From Microbacterium rhizomatis (GTDB lineage Bacteria > Actinomycetota > Actinomycetes > Actinomycetales > Microbacteriaceae): a DNA stretch of 64,000 nucleotides. Where the stretch lies: positions 1,488,001-1,552,000 of the forward strand of contig NZ_VYSA01000001.1 in assembly GCF_008710745.1 (NCBI RefSeq), given 5' to 3'. Made by a program: the position numbers and the translations under genes. The notes beneath the pieces are model-generated. The model worked only from the letters and a program-made list of their open reading frames with translations, was not told the origin of the DNA and did not search any database. Below are positions 26,454 to 36,461 of this stretch, in pieces. The stretch's first letter is position 1; each line of letters begins with the position of its first letter.

Positions 26454-27289
26454 CCTTTCACTCCGGATCCGATGTCATTCGTGGTGAAGTAGCGCTGGAA
26501 GATGATGAACAGCACCACGACCGGGGCGGCCAGCACGGCGGCGCCGGCCATCATCGCCCCGAAGGGGTTGGCGGTGGAGGCCGCGACGTTCGAGATGAAG
26601 TTCGCGAGCGAGACGGCCAGCGGCTGCAGCGCGGCGTTCTTCGTGATCAGGAACGGCCACAGGAACTCGTTCCACGGCCCGATGAATGTCAGCAGCACGG
26701 CGGTGAGAATCGCCGGACGCACCAGGGGCAGTGCGACGCTCCACAGCAGACGGAACTCTTTGGCGCCATCGATCCGCGCAGCATCGAACAGCTCACGAGG
26801 CAACTGCAGGAAGTACTGACGGAAGATCAGCACGGCCGTCGAGTTGATGAAGAACGGCAGGATCATGCCGAGATAGCTGTCCGACAAGCCGTAGTCACGA
26901 GCGATCATGACGTAGAGCGGGATCATCAGCAGCTGAAAAGGCACGACCTGCACGAACAGTGCCAGCGCGAACGTCGCCTGACGACCGCGCCACTGCAGCA
27001 CGGCGAGGGAGTACCCGGCCAGGACACCGAACACGACGGTGCCGAGGACGACTCCGCCGGCGAAGATGCCGGAGTTGGCCAGCCCCTGGAGGAGATTGAC
27101 GCGCTCGTTGATCGCGGTGTAGTTCGCGGTCGTCAGGTTCGCCGGGTTGGGGAACGCCCCGGCCACGGTCGGGTCGACGTTCGACTGGAACGATCCGACC
27201 AGCATGTAATAGAAGGGGAAGAGGAACGCCACGGCACCGAGAGCGAGCACGATGTAGAGGGCGATCTTGCTGCCGAGTGCGCGCCTCAT
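26450..27289 (-). CDS. Carbohydrate ABC transporter permease, MalG type
   Basis: 279 residues, six membrane segments, CUT1 family. EAA loop LFDAARIDGAKEFRLLWSVA. It overlaps the upstream permease by 4 bp and the downstream GH130 gene by 4 bp. Together with the lipoprotein at 28271-29554 it forms a second sugar importer, again without its own ATPase. Confidence 0.93.
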   Translation of the reverse strand: MRRALGSKIALYIVLALGAVAFLFPFYYMLVGSFQSNVDPTVAGAFPNPANLTTANYTAINERVNLLQGLANSGIFAGGVVLGTVVFGVLAGYSLAVLQWRGRQATFALALFVQVVPFQLLMIPLYVMIARDYGLSDSYLGMILPFFINSTAVLIFRQYFLQLPRELFDAARIDGAKEFRLLWSVALPLVRPAILTAVLLTFIGPWNEFLWPFLITKNAALQPLAVSLANFISNVAASTANPFGAMMAGAAVLAAPVVVLFIIFQRYFTTNDIGSGVKG

Positions 27290-28269
27290 CGCTCCTCACC
27301 TCCGACGAAACGCCGCTGGAGCCACGCGATGAACAGGACGACGACCATGAGGATGACTCCGATCGCGGCCGCCTGGTCCGGGTTCTGCTGCTGGATGCCC
27401 TTCTGATAGATCAGCAGCACGGGCGACGCTGAGGCGCCGTCCGGTCCGCCACCGCCGGTGAGCAGGTACGGCTCGGTGAACAGGTTGGCTCCGGTGATGG
27501 TCGCCAGGAGCACGACCAGCACGGTCGCCGGCCGGACGCCGGGAACCGTCACGGAGAAGAACTGGCGGACGCGGCCGCCGCCGTCCATCGACACGGATTC
27601 GTACAGCTCGCGGGGAACGTTCTGCAGCGCCGCGAGGTAGAGCAGGATGTAGAACCCGAGACCCTTCCACGTGACGAAGAGTGCGATCGTCGGCATGGCG
27701 AGGAACGAGTTCACGAGCCACGACGGATTCGGTGCGAGCGGGCCGAGGATGTTGTTGACCAGGCCCTGGCTCGAGAACAGGAACAGCCAGACCGCGACCA
27801 CGGCGACCGATGCCGTCACGTAGGGCACGTAATAGCTCACACGGAAGAACGTGCGCGCATGCACGACGCGGTCGAGCGCCGTCGCCAGCACGATCGAGAG
27901 CCCGACGGTCAGGGGCACGTTGATGATCAGGAAGATCCCGACGTTCAGGAACGACCGGAGCACCGCCGGATCGGTGAGGACCGCGACGTAGTTGTCGAAT
28001 CCCACGAAGGGGCGATCGACGCTCGCGCCGGGAGCAGCGAAGAAGTAGTCCTGGAACGACATCCAGATCGCGAAGACGATCGGGTAGGCGAAGACCACCC
28101 CGATGAAGACGATGTAGGGCGCCGAGAAGAGGATGCCCAGCGGCTGGGCGCCGAGGAGGCGCCGGCGCCTCTTCCGCGAGTCGCCCTCGGCGTGGGAATC
28201 ACCCCTCCCGCTGGGCCGGCCGGGGTCTCCCCCGGTCAGCCCAGCGGTACCCTCGAGAGTCGCGCTCAT
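27286..28269 (-). CDS. Carbohydrate ABC transporter permease, MalF type
   Basis: 327 residues. A charged, Gly-rich cytoplasmic N-terminus (about 40 residues) and six membrane segments (ILFSAPYIVFIGVVFAYPIV first). EAA loop ELYESVSMDGGGRVRQFFSV. Its ATG is 1 bp after the binding-protein stop, much tighter than the stem-loop-separated arrangement of the first transporter. Confidence 0.93.
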   Translation of the reverse strand: MSATLEGTAGLTGGDPGRPSGRGDSHAEGDSRKRRRRLLGAQPLGILFSAPYIVFIGVVFAYPIVFAIWMSFQDYFFAAPGASVDRPFVGFDNYVAVLTDPAVLRSFLNVGIFLIINVPLTVGLSIVLATALDRVVHARTFFRVSYYVPYVTASVAVVAVWLFLFSSQGLVNNILGPLAPNPSWLVNSFLAMPTIALFVTWKGLGFYILLYLAALQNVPRELYESVSMDGGGRVRQFFSVTVPGVRPATVLVVLLATITGANLFTEPYLLTGGGGPDGASASPVLLIYQKGIQQQNPDQAAAIGVILMVVVLFIAWLQRRFVGGEER

Positions 28270-28270
28270 G

Positions 28271-29554
28271 TCACTGGCCCGCCGCGAGCTTGTCGATGTC
28301 CTGCTGCGCGGTCGAGAGGAAGCCGGCGGTGTCGCCTTGACCGAAGATCACGGCCTTGGAGTACCCGTCGCGGAACTTCTGCCAGATCTCCACCGAGTTC
28401 GCGACGTTGGGAACCTCGACAGTGCGCGCAGCCTGGTCACCGAACTGCTGGTAGGCGGGGTTGGCCGCGAAGTAGTCCGGGAAGGCTGTCGTCAGGTTCT
28501 GCCGAAGCGGCATCTGACCCGTCGCCTCGAGCCACTTGCCGTCCTGCTCCTGGCTGGTGGCGAACTTGAGGACATCCCACGCGGTCGCCTTGTTCTTGCA
28601 GGCGCTGAACAGTCCCACGTTCTTGGCGTCGCTGAAGGTGTACGTCGAGGATGCCGGGGTGCCTTTCTCGGTCGGGACCGGCACCGACCCCCAGTTCACC
28701 TTGTCTTTGTAGACCGAGACGGCCCACGGGCCGACGATCGCCATGGCCGCGTAGCCGTCGGCGAAGGCGTCACCCTGATACTGCTCGTTGCCGGCGAGCT
28801 GGTCGGCGTAGATCGTGTGCCAGAAGTCGGTGACCGCAGTTCCCGCGGCGTCATTGAACGTCGCCTTTCCGTCCTCGACCAGCTGCGCGCCGCCGCTCTG
28901 CGCGGCATAGAGCGGGTAGAAGTCGAACCACGACTGGAAGAACTCGCTCGTCGGCGCCGGATTGATCGCGTACTTCGACACTCCCGCATCCTTGAGCGTG
29001 CGAGCCGTCTGCAGGAAGTCGGCATACGTCGAGAGCTTCGGGTTCTCGGGGTCGAGGCCCGCCTTGGCGAAGAGGTCCTTGTTGTAGAAGATCATGACCG
29101 GGTTGGACTTCCACGGCAGCTGGTAGAAGCCGCCGTCACTCGAACGGTACTGATCTGCGAGCGCCCCGCTGCGCTCGGTGATGTACGCCTCACCGTCGGA
29201 GAAGGACGACAGGTTCACGAGTCCGCCCTGCTTCTCGAACCCCGGGACCGCGGCGGGCGAGGTGTTGAAGACGAGGCACGGTGCGTTGCCCGCGGTGATC
29301 GAGGCGCCGATGACCTCTTCGCTGGACTTGCCGGCGGGGATCTCCTGAGCGGTGATCTGCTGATCGGCGTGCTCGGCATTCCAGGCATCCACCATCTGCT
29401 TGCCCCACGAGATCTCGCTGGCGTTGTTGGAATACCAGATCGTGATGGGGCCGCGGCTGTCCATGCCTGCGCCGCCTCCGCCTGCCCCGCTGCAGGCGCT
29501 GAGGGCGAGGATCCCGACCGCTGCCGCGGCTGTGACCATGATGCGTCGTCGCAT
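28271..29554 (-). CDS. Lipoprotein sugar-binding protein of second CUT1 transporter
   Basis: 427 residues. Lipoprotein signal with lipobox LSAC, lipidated Cys at residue 21, then a Gly-rich linker. The fold starts GPITIWYSNNASEISWGKQM, a family 1 solute-binding protein. The ribosome site AAGGAG lies within the end of the LacI gene, 1 bp separating the two ORFs. The ligand is inferred to be the beta-mannoside used by GH130. Confidence 0.91.
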   Translation of the reverse strand: MRRRIMVTAAAAVGILALSACSGAGGGGAGMDSRGPITIWYSNNASEISWGKQMVDAWNAEHADQQITAQEIPAGKSSEEVIGASITAGNAPCLVFNTSPAAVPGFEKQGGLVNLSSFSDGEAYITERSGALADQYRSSDGGFYQLPWKSNPVMIFYNKDLFAKAGLDPENPKLSTYADFLQTARTLKDAGVSKYAINPAPTSEFFQSWFDFYPLYAAQSGGAQLVEDGKATFNDAAGTAVTDFWHTIYADQLAGNEQYQGDAFADGYAAMAIVGPWAVSVYKDKVNWGSVPVPTEKGTPASSTYTFSDAKNVGLFSACKNKATAWDVLKFATSQEQDGKWLEATGQMPLRQNLTTAFPDYFAANPAYQQFGDQAARTVEVPNVANSVEIWQKFRDGYSKAVIFGQGDTAGFLSTAQQDIDKLAAGQ

Positions 29555-29555
29555 G

Positions 29556-30614
29556 TCAATCTCCTTGGTGTCGAGCGGCCGCAGCCGCAGTGGTGCGAGG
29601 GGGTGCGCCGGTGGATGCGCGCACGATCAAACGAGGATCCGGAAGGCTCACGTGTTCGGGGGCGGCTCCGCCGACCGCCGCGAGCAGAGCGCGTGCGGCC
29701 ATGCGGCCCCACCCGCGCGCGTCGGTGGCCACGCTCGTGAGAGTCGGGTGGACGTGCTTGCCGATCTCGATGTCGTCGAAGCCGGTGACCGAGAGGTCGC
29801 GCGGCACGATGAGTCCGCGACGCTGGGCGACGCCGATGCCGGCGATGGCCATGTGGTCGTTCGAGTAGACGATCGCCGTGGGCCGGATCGCGGCATCCAG
29901 GAGCTCTTCCGTCGCACGAGCACCCTCGATCGCGCTGAAGTCGGTCTCGACGACGCGCGAGGTCACCCCGGCATGGCGGGCCGCATCGTCGAACGCGCGG
30001 CGGCGCCGATCGGCGTGCAGCATCGATCCGGGGCCGGCGACGTGCGCGATGTCTCTGTGCCCCAGCTGGGCGAGGTGCTCCACGGCCAGCCGGATTCCGG
30101 CACCGTCATCGGTGGAGACCGACGAGAACGGGCTGGCGGATTCCGGAACGCCGAGCGTGACGGCGGCCAGCCCGAGGCCCGCGACCAGGTCGATGCGATC
30201 GTCGTCGACGCGGAGGTCGGTGAGGATCACGCCGTCCACCCGCCGGTCGCTTGCCAGACCACGGTAGGTCTCGGCCTCGTGACGTCCCGGAGTGGCGACG
30301 GCGATGACGAGCACCTGGCCGGACACCGAGAACTCGTCTTCGATGCCGGCGATGAACGAGGGGAAGAAGGGATCGGCGGCGATGACGTCGGGGCTGCGGC
30401 CGATGACGAGTCCGCCCGCGAATGCGCGACCGACGCTGAGGGATCTCGCTCGAAGGCTCGGTGTCCAGCCGAGGTCGCGCGCGACGGCGAGGATGCGCTC
30501 GCGGGTCTCGGGCGAGACACCGGCCCGATCGTTGAGGGCGAACGAGACGAGGCCCTTGCTGACGCCGGCGCTGCGCGCGACGTCCGCGATCGTGGGTCGT
30601 CGCTCGTCGGCCAT
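29556..30614 (-). CDS. LacI-family transcriptional regulator
   Basis: 352 residues from ATG 30614 (GAAGGAG site; the frame to 30638 adds eight unneeded residues). N-terminal LacI helix-turn-helix PTIADVARSAGVSKGLVSFA with hinge, then a periplasmic-binding-like sensor domain (VDGVILTDLRVDDDRI, SPFSSVSTDDGAGIRLAVEH). First gene of the transporter/GH130 operon. It probably represses this operon and itself through the operator at 30660-30671 and releases it when a sugar ligand is bound. Confidence 0.93.
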   Translation of the reverse strand: MADERRPTIADVARSAGVSKGLVSFALNDRAGVSPETRERILAVARDLGWTPSLRARSLSVGRAFAGGLVIGRSPDVIAADPFFPSFIAGIEDEFSVSGQVLVIAVATPGRHEAETYRGLASDRRVDGVILTDLRVDDDRIDLVAGLGLAAVTLGVPESASPFSSVSTDDGAGIRLAVEHLAQLGHRDIAHVAGPGSMLHADRRRRAFDDAARHAGVTSRVVETDFSAIEGARATEELLDAAIRPTAIVYSNDHMAIAGIGVAQRRGLIVPRDLSVTGFDDIEIGKHVHPTLTSVATDARGWGRMAARALLAAVGGAAPEHVSLPDPRLIVRASTGAPPRTTAAAAARHQGD

Positions 30615-30659
30615 CGTCACTCCTTCGTGGTGGCCCACGCGTCGCGGGCACGTGGCTAC

Positions 30660-30671
30660 TAAACCGGTTCA
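30660..30671 (-). promoter_or_regulatory. LacI-type operator upstream of the GH130 operon
   Basis: TAAACCGGTTCA is a CG-centred palindrome (AACCGGTT core perfect, outer bases one mismatch), the classic LacI/PurR-family operator form. It lies 46 bp before the LacI start codon, where it would overlap the promoter. Confidence 0.7.
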
Positions 30672-30752
30672 GAAGGTCGTTGACCACCCCCTTGACACCC
30701 GCGCCCCAGCGGCGTATTTCGCGCGCGACCCGCCGCATCCCCCACCCCGAAT

Positions 30753-30823
30753 TGCGCGAGACCGGATAGGCGCCGCGAAACCGTGGGCTTTTGCCCGTGT
30801 CTCGTGGCGCGTATCCGGTCTCG
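30753..30823. terminator. Long imperfect hairpin between purH and the LacI operon
   Basis: CGCGAGACCGGATA (30753-30766) and TATCCGGTCTCGCG (30810-30823) pair exactly. Most bases between them also pair, up to a GGGC-TTTT-GCCC tip. It lies 29 bp beyond the purH stop. Likely a strong terminator or a REP-like intergenic element. Confidence 0.65.
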
Positions 30824-30851
30824 CGGACTGAAGAGGGAGATCAGCGCGGAA

Positions 30852-32459
30852 TCAGTGGAAGAAGTGTCGCTCTCCGGTGAAGAACATCGTCACGCCCGCC
30901 TGGCGCGCGGCGGCGATCACCTCGTCGTCACGCACCGACCCGCCGGGCTGGATGATCGTCGAGATGCCCGCGTCCAGCAGCACCTGCGGGCCGTCCGCGA
31001 AGGGGAAGAAGGCATCGGATGCTGCGGTCGAACCCGCAGCGCGATCCCCGGCGCGCTCGACCGCGAGCCGGCACGAGTCCACGCGATTGACCTGCCCCAT
31101 CCCGATTCCCACCGTCGCCGAGGCCTTCGCCAGCACGATCGCGTTCGACTTGACGGCCCGGCAGGCCTTCCAGGCGAAGATGAGGTTGGTCATCTCGTCG
31201 TCCGCAGGACGCTCTCCTGACACGAGCTGCCAGTCCTTGGCCACCGACTCGATGTCGTCCGGGAAGCGGTCGGCGTCCTGCAGCAGCAGGCCGCCCGAGA
31301 CGAGGCGCACGTCCATGCGCTCCTGACGCCAGTCGGCGGGAAGCTGCAGGATGCGCAGGTTCTTCTTGAGGGCGAAGACCTCCAGCGCCTCGGGCTCGAA
31401 GCCGGGCGCCACGATCACCTCGGTGAAGATGTCACGCAGGTTCTCGGCCATCTTCAACGTGACGGTACGGTTCGCGGCGATCACGCCGCCGAACGCCGAG
31501 ACGGGATCGCACTCGTGTGCGCGCAGGTGCGCGCTCGCGATGGGATCGAGCGCGTTCGGGGCTGCGACCGCGATGCCGCACGGGTTGGCGTGCTTGATGA
31601 TCGCCACGGCCGGCTTGACCATGTCGAACGCTGCGCGCAGCGCCGCATCCGCATCGACGTAATTGTTGTACGACATCTCCTTGCCCTGCAGCTGCGTCGC
31701 CTGGGCGATGCCGTGGCCGCCGAGCCGCGTGTAGATCGCCGCGCGCTGGTGCGAGTTCTCGCCGTACCGGAGCGTCGTCAGCCGTTCCGCCTTGATCGTG
31801 AGGTGCTGGGGCAGGTCGGCGTCCGAGGTCAGCGTCCCCTCGGTGAACCAGGTCGCGACGGCGCGGTCGTACTCGCACGTGTGGGCGAACGCCCGGGCCG
31901 CGAGCTGCCGGCGCTGCTCGAGGGTGGTTCCGCCGGCGCCGAGCGCCTCGATGATGCCGGGGTACGACTCGGGCGAGACGACGATCGCCACGTTGGCATA
32001 GTTCTTCGCGGATGCCCGCACCATGGCGGGGCCGCCGATGTCGATCTGCTCGACGACGTCATCGCCTTCGGCACCCGATGCCACCGTCTCGACGAACGGG
32101 TACAGGTTGACGACGACGAGCTCGAAGGGCTCGATGTCGAGCTCCGCCAGCTGGCGCACGTGGTCCTCGAGCCGCAGGTCGGCGAGGAGACCGGCATGCA
32201 CGCCCGGATGAAGCGTCTTGACCCGGCCGTCGAGCGACTCGGGGAAGCCCGTGACCGACGACACGTCGGTCACGGCGAAACCGGCGTCGCGCAGCATCCC
32301 CGCGGATCCGCCCGTCGAGACGATCTCGACGCCCGCTGCGGCGAGCGCCTCGCCCAGCCGAAGGAGGTCGGTCTTGTCGCTGACCGAGATCAGCGCGCGG
32401 CGTACCGGCACACGGTCGCGGTGGCGGTACAGGGAGGGATCGTGGCTCGGTCCGGCCAT
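30852..32459 (-). CDS. purH: Bifunctional AICAR transformylase / IMP cyclohydrolase
   Basis: 535 residues. Catalyses the last two steps of de novo IMP synthesis. The N-terminal MGS-like cyclohydrolase domain starts at about residue 20 ([48 protein letters not shown]). The transformylase domain has [22 protein letters not shown] with the nearby Lys/His pair, [10 protein letters not shown] and the C-terminal DAFFPFADG. Cytoplasmic. It follows purN by 23 bp on the same strand. Confidence 0.97.
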   Translation of the reverse strand: MAGPSHDPSLYRHRDRVPVRRALISVSDKTDLLRLGEALAAAGVEIVSTGGSAGMLRDAGFAVTDVSSVTGFPESLDGRVKTLHPGVHAGLLADLRLEDHVRQLAELDIEPFELVVVNLYPFVETVASGAEGDDVVEQIDIGGPAMVRASAKNYANVAIVVSPESYPGIIEALGAGGTTLEQRRQLAARAFAHTCEYDRAVATWFTEGTLTSDADLPQHLTIKAERLTTLRYGENSHQRAAIYTRLGGHGIAQATQLQGKEMSYNNYVDADAALRAAFDMVKPAVAIIKHANPCGIAVAAPNALDPIASAHLRAHECDPVSAFGGVIAANRTVTLKMAENLRDIFTEVIVAPGFEPEALEVFALKKNLRILQLPADWRQERMDVRLVSGGLLLQDADRFPDDIESVAKDWQLVSGERPADDEMTNLIFAWKACRAVKSNAIVLAKASATVGIGMGQVNRVDSCRLAVERAGDRAAGSTAASDAFFPFADGPQVLLDAGISTIIQPGGSVRDDEVIAAARQAGVTMFFTGERHFFH

Positions 32460-32482
32460 GGGGTGGCTCCTCGGGGTTCGGG

Positions 32483-33079
32483 TCAGAGTGTCGTTGTCGC
32501 CGCGGCGAGGTCGAGCTCACCGGTCGCGATGCGCCGGACGACGTCGATCAGAAGTCGGCGCTCGACGGGTTTGATGCGTTCGTGCAGGGAGTGCTCGTCG
32601 TCGCCCGGAAGCACCGGCACGCGCTCCTGGGCGAGGATGGGGCCGTCATCGATCCCGTCGTCGACCACGATGATGCTCGCACCCGTCTGCGTCGCGCCAG
32701 CGGCGAGCGCGTCTCGCACGCCGTGCGCGCCGGGGAACTCGGGCAGGTACGCCGGGTGCGTGTTGATGATCCGCGGCGACCAGGCCTCGACGACGCCGTG
32801 CGGCAGCAGGCGCATGAGCCCGCTCAGCACCACCAGGTCGGGCTGCCACACGTCGAGCTGCGCGGAGAGCTCGCGACCCCAGTCCTCGCGGGAGTCGAAC
32901 TCGCGCCAGGGAACCAGGAACGTGGGGATGCCGTAGGCCTCCGCATGCGCGAAGCCGTCCGCCTCCCGATCGGCACCGACCACGACGACCCGGGCGGGGT
33001 AATCGGCGTCGGCTGCGGCGTCCAGGAGGGCACGCAGATTGGAGCCTGCTCCGGAGATGAGGACCGCGACCGTGAGCAC
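32483..33079 (-). CDS. purN: Phosphoribosylglycinamide formyltransferase
   Basis: 198 residues starting at GTG 33079. Transfers a formyl group from 10-formyl-THF to GAR in purine synthesis. Motifs: [16 protein letters not shown] (phosphate loop), [17 protein letters not shown], the catalytic [17 protein letters not shown] and [20 protein letters not shown]. It starts 4 bp after the DUF6350 gene and is followed by purH: an operon of three. Confidence 0.96.
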   Translation of the reverse strand: MLTVAVLISGAGSNLRALLDAAADADYPARVVVVGADREADGFAHAEAYGIPTFLVPWREFDSREDWGRELSAQLDVWQPDLVVLSGLMRLLPHGVVEAWSPRIINTHPAYLPEFPGAHGVRDALAAGATQTGASIIVVDDGIDDGPILAQERVPVLPGDDEHSLHERIKPVERRLLIDVVRRIATGELDLAAATTTL

Positions 33080-33083
33080 GCGG

Positions 33084-34568
33084 TCAGTCTATCGGCGGCA
33101 GACCGGCCGGACGACGGGGCGGCGGGCCGGCAGGCCCGCGCTCGGTCGGTGGTGTCGCGGCGTCACCGGACATCTCGAAGGACGGCAGGGGCTCGAGTGG
33201 CGTTGTGTCGCCGTTCTCGTCGACGCGGGACCGGGCATCCTCCGAGATGTCCGGGGTGGGGCTCGCATCGAGCTCGGACGCCGACCGGTCGGCCTTGGCC
33301 TGCCGGTCGGCCTTGGCCTGCCGGCCGTCGGGACGATGCGGGCGCGGAGAGAGGAGCAGGATGCCGGCACCGAGGAGCACCTCCAGCCCGACCGCCAGCG
33401 CGACCGGGCCGGGCTGCGGGCCGACGTCGGCGAGCCGGCCGGGGCCCAGCGACCCCGAGGCGAGCACGGCGAGCAGGGCGGCGCCGGCAGCCGACGCGGT
33501 GGCGATCACCACCGTGAGCACGAATCGCACGAGGACCGGCTCGGCGTGCTCCGCCACGCCGTGGCCCGCGGCGCCCCGCTCGCCCGCGCCGACCAGGCGC
33601 GACCGCACGATCCACCCTGCGAATGCGCCCAGCGCGACGGGGATCAAAGCCAGAAGAAGGAGCCAGGACGAGACGGTTTCGGGCATCGCACCGAGCACCG
33701 GGATGCCGGGGACGACCCCCAGCTGCGTGCCGGCCGGCGACACCGAGGTGCCCGCACCCAGCGAGAACCCGGGGCCGGCGACGAACGCCATGCCCCACAC
33801 CACGAGCGTCGGCAGGTACGCGAGCTGGCCGAGGGTCGTCATCGTCGCCCCGAGCAGATCCATGTTGCCGGATTCGAAGAGCGCGATCACCTCGCCGCCA
33901 CGGAGGAGCAGCGCCACGGCGACGACGACCGCGCCGGCTCCGACGAGCCCGACGAGTACGGCCGCTGTGCCCCGCACGGCGAGTCCGACCGCCTCGCTCC
34001 ATCCGTCCGTGCGCCACTCGAGCCGGTCACGCAGACGCGCCACCGGGCCTGCGCTCGCCTCGCGCCACTCCACGACGAGTGCGCCGATGAGAGCCGGGAC
34101 GACGAACACGAGCGTCGGGAAGAGGACGGCCTGCCACAGGTGGATCGCGGCGATCCCCGAGCGTGCGGTGACGGCGACGAGGGTCGCGAGCGCGCCGAAC
34201 ACGAGGCCGCCGGCCACCACTCCGGTCAGCCACCCCTCGGCACGTGAGGCCCGCGCGCCGGAGCGCGCGGCGAAGATCGCGGTGAACGCGGCGAACCCGA
34301 GCGGCGCCAGAGAGAGCCAGAAGGATGCTGTGCTCGCATCGATCCCCGTCGCGGCGAGGTACTCGGGCGGCAGCGTGATCAGGACCGGGACGAGGTTGCC
34401 GAGCTGCCAGATGGTCGCGCTCGCCGGCCAGAGCGCCGTCCAATCCGCGCCCTGACCCAGGCCGAGCACCCACAGCACCGTCAGCGGCGCAAGCACCACG
34501 ACGAGGCCGACGGCGACCGCGAGCGCGGCGTCGAAGGCCGCGAGGAAAGCGACGAGAACCCGATTCAT
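33084..34568 (-). CDS. DUF6350 family polytopic membrane protein (PerM-like)
   Basis: 494 residues with about ten hydrophobic segments ([20 protein letters not shown] first) and a charged, Pro-rich cytoplasmic tail of about 90 residues ([20 protein letters not shown]). The position directly before purN-purH is typical of this actinobacterial family; a mycobacterial relative, PerM, is linked to cell division. The sequence contains a small tandem repeat (QAKADR twice). Molecular function unknown. Confidence 0.75.
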   Translation of the reverse strand: MNRVLVAFLAAFDAALAVAVGLVVVLAPLTVLWVLGLGQGADWTALWPASATIWQLGNLVPVLITLPPEYLAATGIDASTASFWLSLAPLGFAAFTAIFAARSGARASRAEGWLTGVVAGGLVFGALATLVAVTARSGIAAIHLWQAVLFPTLVFVVPALIGALVVEWREASAGPVARLRDRLEWRTDGWSEAVGLAVRGTAAVLVGLVGAGAVVVAVALLLRGGEVIALFESGNMDLLGATMTTLGQLAYLPTLVVWGMAFVAGPGFSLGAGTSVSPAGTQLGVVPGIPVLGAMPETVSSWLLLLALIPVALGAFAGWIVRSRLVGAGERGAAGHGVAEHAEPVLVRFVLTVVIATASAAGAALLAVLASGSLGPGRLADVGPQPGPVALAVGLEVLLGAGILLLSPRPHRPDGRQAKADRQAKADRSASELDASPTPDISEDARSRVDENGDTTPLEPLPSFEMSGDAATPPTERGPAGPPPRRPAGLPPID

Positions 34569-34710
34569 GCCTCCACGACCCTACCCAGCGACCGGCGCGG
34601 ATCCCGGCCCCCACGCCCGCTCGCCGCGGCTCGCGATCCTGCGAGGTTGCGGTGAGCGCGGGCACTAACGTCGTACGCGGATATCATCCACGAGCCCCCG
34701 GAGGTCATCC

Positions 34711-36174
34711 ATGAGCACAGAGACAACAACCGGTCAGCGCTCCGCGCCCGGCCCCCGCAACGGGTTCGACCGATTCTTCGACATCACCGGCCGGGGCTCG
34801 ACCCTCGGCACCGAGATCCGCGGCGGCGTGGTCACTTTCGTCACGATGGCCTACATCGTCATCCTGAACCCGATCATCCTCTCGAGCGGGACGGATGTCG
34901 CCGGAGACCGGCTGCCCTTCGGCGCCGTCGCGGCCGTCACCGCCTTGACCGCCGGCGTCATGACGATCGTGTTCGGCCTGGTAACGAGGCTGCCGTTCGC
35001 CTTCGCCGCCGGCCTCGGGATCAACTCGTTCCTCGCCGTCAGCGTCGTGGGGCAAGTGACGTGGCCCGAGGCGATGGGCCTCGTGCTCATCAACGGTGCG
35101 ATCATCGTGATCCTCGCCGCGACGGGTCTGCGGCGCATGATCTTCGACGCCGTTCCGCTCGCCCTCAAGACGGCCATCACTGTCGGCATCGGCCTGTTCA
35201 TCGCCTTCATCGGGTTCGTCGACAGCGGCTTCGTCACATCGACCGGATCGAGCTCGCCCCCGGTCGGACTCGGCGAGGCGGGCTCGGTGGCGACGGTGCC
35301 GACGCTCCTGTTCGTGCTCACCCTGCTGCTCACCGCCGTGCTCATGGCACGGAAAGTGCGTGGAGCGATGCTGATCGGCCTGATCTCGGGAACCGTAGCC
35401 GCCGTCATCGTCGAAGCGATCTGGCACCTGGGGCCTCGCGTGGGAACCGACGGCGCGATCAACCCGAACGGCTGGTCGCTGACGGTCCCGACCATCCCCG
35501 GGAATCCGTTCAGCCTCCCCGATCTGAGTCTCATCGGGCAGGTCAGCTTCGGCGGCTTCGAGCGGATCGGCATCCTCGCCGCGACGATGCTCGTCTTCAC
35601 CCTCGTGTTCACGAACTTCTTCGACGCGATGGGCACCATGACGGGGCTCTCGCGCGAAGCCGGCCTCGCGAACGAGAAGGGCGACTTCCCCCGCCTGCGC
35701 TCGGCGCTCATCGTCGAGGGCGTGGGCGCGGTGGTCGGCGGCTACACCTCGTCGTCGTCCAACACGGTGTTCATCGAGTCGGGGTCGGGAATCGGCGAGG
35801 GCGCACGCACGGGCGTCGCGAACATCGTCACAGGGCTGCTGTTCGTGCTGGCGATGTTCTTCACGCCTCTGACCACGATCGTCCCGACCGAGATCGCTTC
35901 AGCGGCGCTGGTGATGGTCGGCGCGCTCATGATGGCGCAGATCCGCCACATCGACCTGACCGAGCTCTCGGCGCTGATCCCGGTGTTCCTGACGGTCACC
36001 GTCATGCCGCTGACCTACTCGATCGCGAACGGCATCGGCGCCGGCTTCATCTCGTGGGTCGTGATCCGGTCGCTGTCCGGCCGCGGGCGTGAGATCAGCC
36101 CGCTCCTGTGGATCGTCGCGGCCGGGTTCGTCGTGTTCTTCGCCCGTGGCCCGATCGAGTCGCTGCTGACCTGA
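34711..36174 (+). CDS. NCS2-family (AzgA-like) purine permease
   Basis: 487 residues, about 12-14 membrane segments. Family motifs: GVVTFVTMAYIVILNPIIL at the start, AGLGINSFLAV, FTLVFTNFFDAMGTMTGLSR with the substrate-binding region, and the TSSSSNTVFIESGSGIGEGARTG-type motif (in part: SSNTVFIESGSGIGEGARTG). It imports adenine, guanine or hypoxanthine with protons. ATG at 34711 with GGAGG 6 nt upstream. Divergent from the purNH operon, consistent with purine salvage beside synthesis. Confidence 0.93.
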   Translation: MSTETTTGQRSAPGPRNGFDRFFDITGRGSTLGTEIRGGVVTFVTMAYIVILNPIILSSGTDVAGDRLPFGAVAAVTALTAGVMTIVFGLVTRLPFAFAAGLGINSFLAVSVVGQVTWPEAMGLVLINGAIIVILAATGLRRMIFDAVPLALKTAITVGIGLFIAFIGFVDSGFVTSTGSSSPPVGLGEAGSVATVPTLLFVLTLLLTAVLMARKVRGAMLIGLISGTVAAVIVEAIWHLGPRVGTDGAINPNGWSLTVPTIPGNPFSLPDLSLIGQVSFGGFERIGILAATMLVFTLVFTNFFDAMGTMTGLSREAGLANEKGDFPRLRSALIVEGVGAVVGGYTSSSSNTVFIESGSGIGEGARTGVANIVTGLLFVLAMFFTPLTTIVPTEIASAALVMVGALMMAQIRHIDLTELSALIPVFLTVTVMPLTYSIANGIGAGFISWVVIRSLSGRGREISPLLWIVAAGFVVFFARGPIESLLT

Positions 36175-36202
36175 GACGGGATGCTGCGGCATCCCGTCTT
36201 TC
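36174..36202 (+). terminator. Intrinsic terminator of the purine permease gene
   Basis: AGACGGGATGC and GCATCCCGTCT pair perfectly around TGCG, followed by TTC. The stem begins inside the stop codon. The 135-bp duplicated segment starts directly after it, at 36203. Confidence 0.85.
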
Positions 36203-36337
36203 GCGGTCAGTCGGCGATGGGCTCGAGGACGAAGACGGCGATCTGCCGATCGGTCTTCGTCTGGTAGTCGGCGTAGGCCGGCCACGCCTCGACCGCGTAA
36301 CCCCACCACTCGGCGCGCTCATCACCCGAGACCTCGC
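36203..36337 (-). repeat. Left copy of 135-bp direct repeat (3' end of nitroreductase gene)
   Basis: Identical to 37842-37976 except one base (G at 36234, T at 37873). It holds the last ~43 codons of the deazaflavin-dependent nitroreductase gene, its stop and 4 bp beyond. As it abuts the permease terminator it probably is the original chromosomal gene end, displaced by an insertion. Confidence 0.93.
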
Positions 36338-36344
36338 TCACGTC
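36207..36344 (-). pseudogene. Truncated 3' fragment of deazaflavin-dependent nitroreductase
   Basis: Encodes the C-terminal [18 protein letters not shown]...VFVLEPIAD of the gene at 37846-38286. An in-frame GTG at the new junction (36344) could allow a 45-residue peptide beginning VSEVSGDE, but no ribosome site is evident, so I treat it as a gene fragment. Confidence 0.75.
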
Positions 36345-36461
36345 GGACCAGTGTGTTCAGAACTTAAGTTATAGTCAGATGCGCATTGTGGTTTCTGGTA
36401 TATCTCGGCCACGACAGTGTGCACGTAATAGACGATTCGGCGCGAGGAAGTAGGGTCCGAG

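Noticed and set aside
34570-34710. Purine riboswitch before the NCS2 permease
   Set aside because: I see no aptamer core or paired arms in the short leader; only a GGAGG site before the ATG.
36361-36375. Insertion sequence end for the island
   Set aside because: The 10-bp palindrome AACTTAAGTT is not repeated at the other end, there is no terminal inverted repeat and no transposase.
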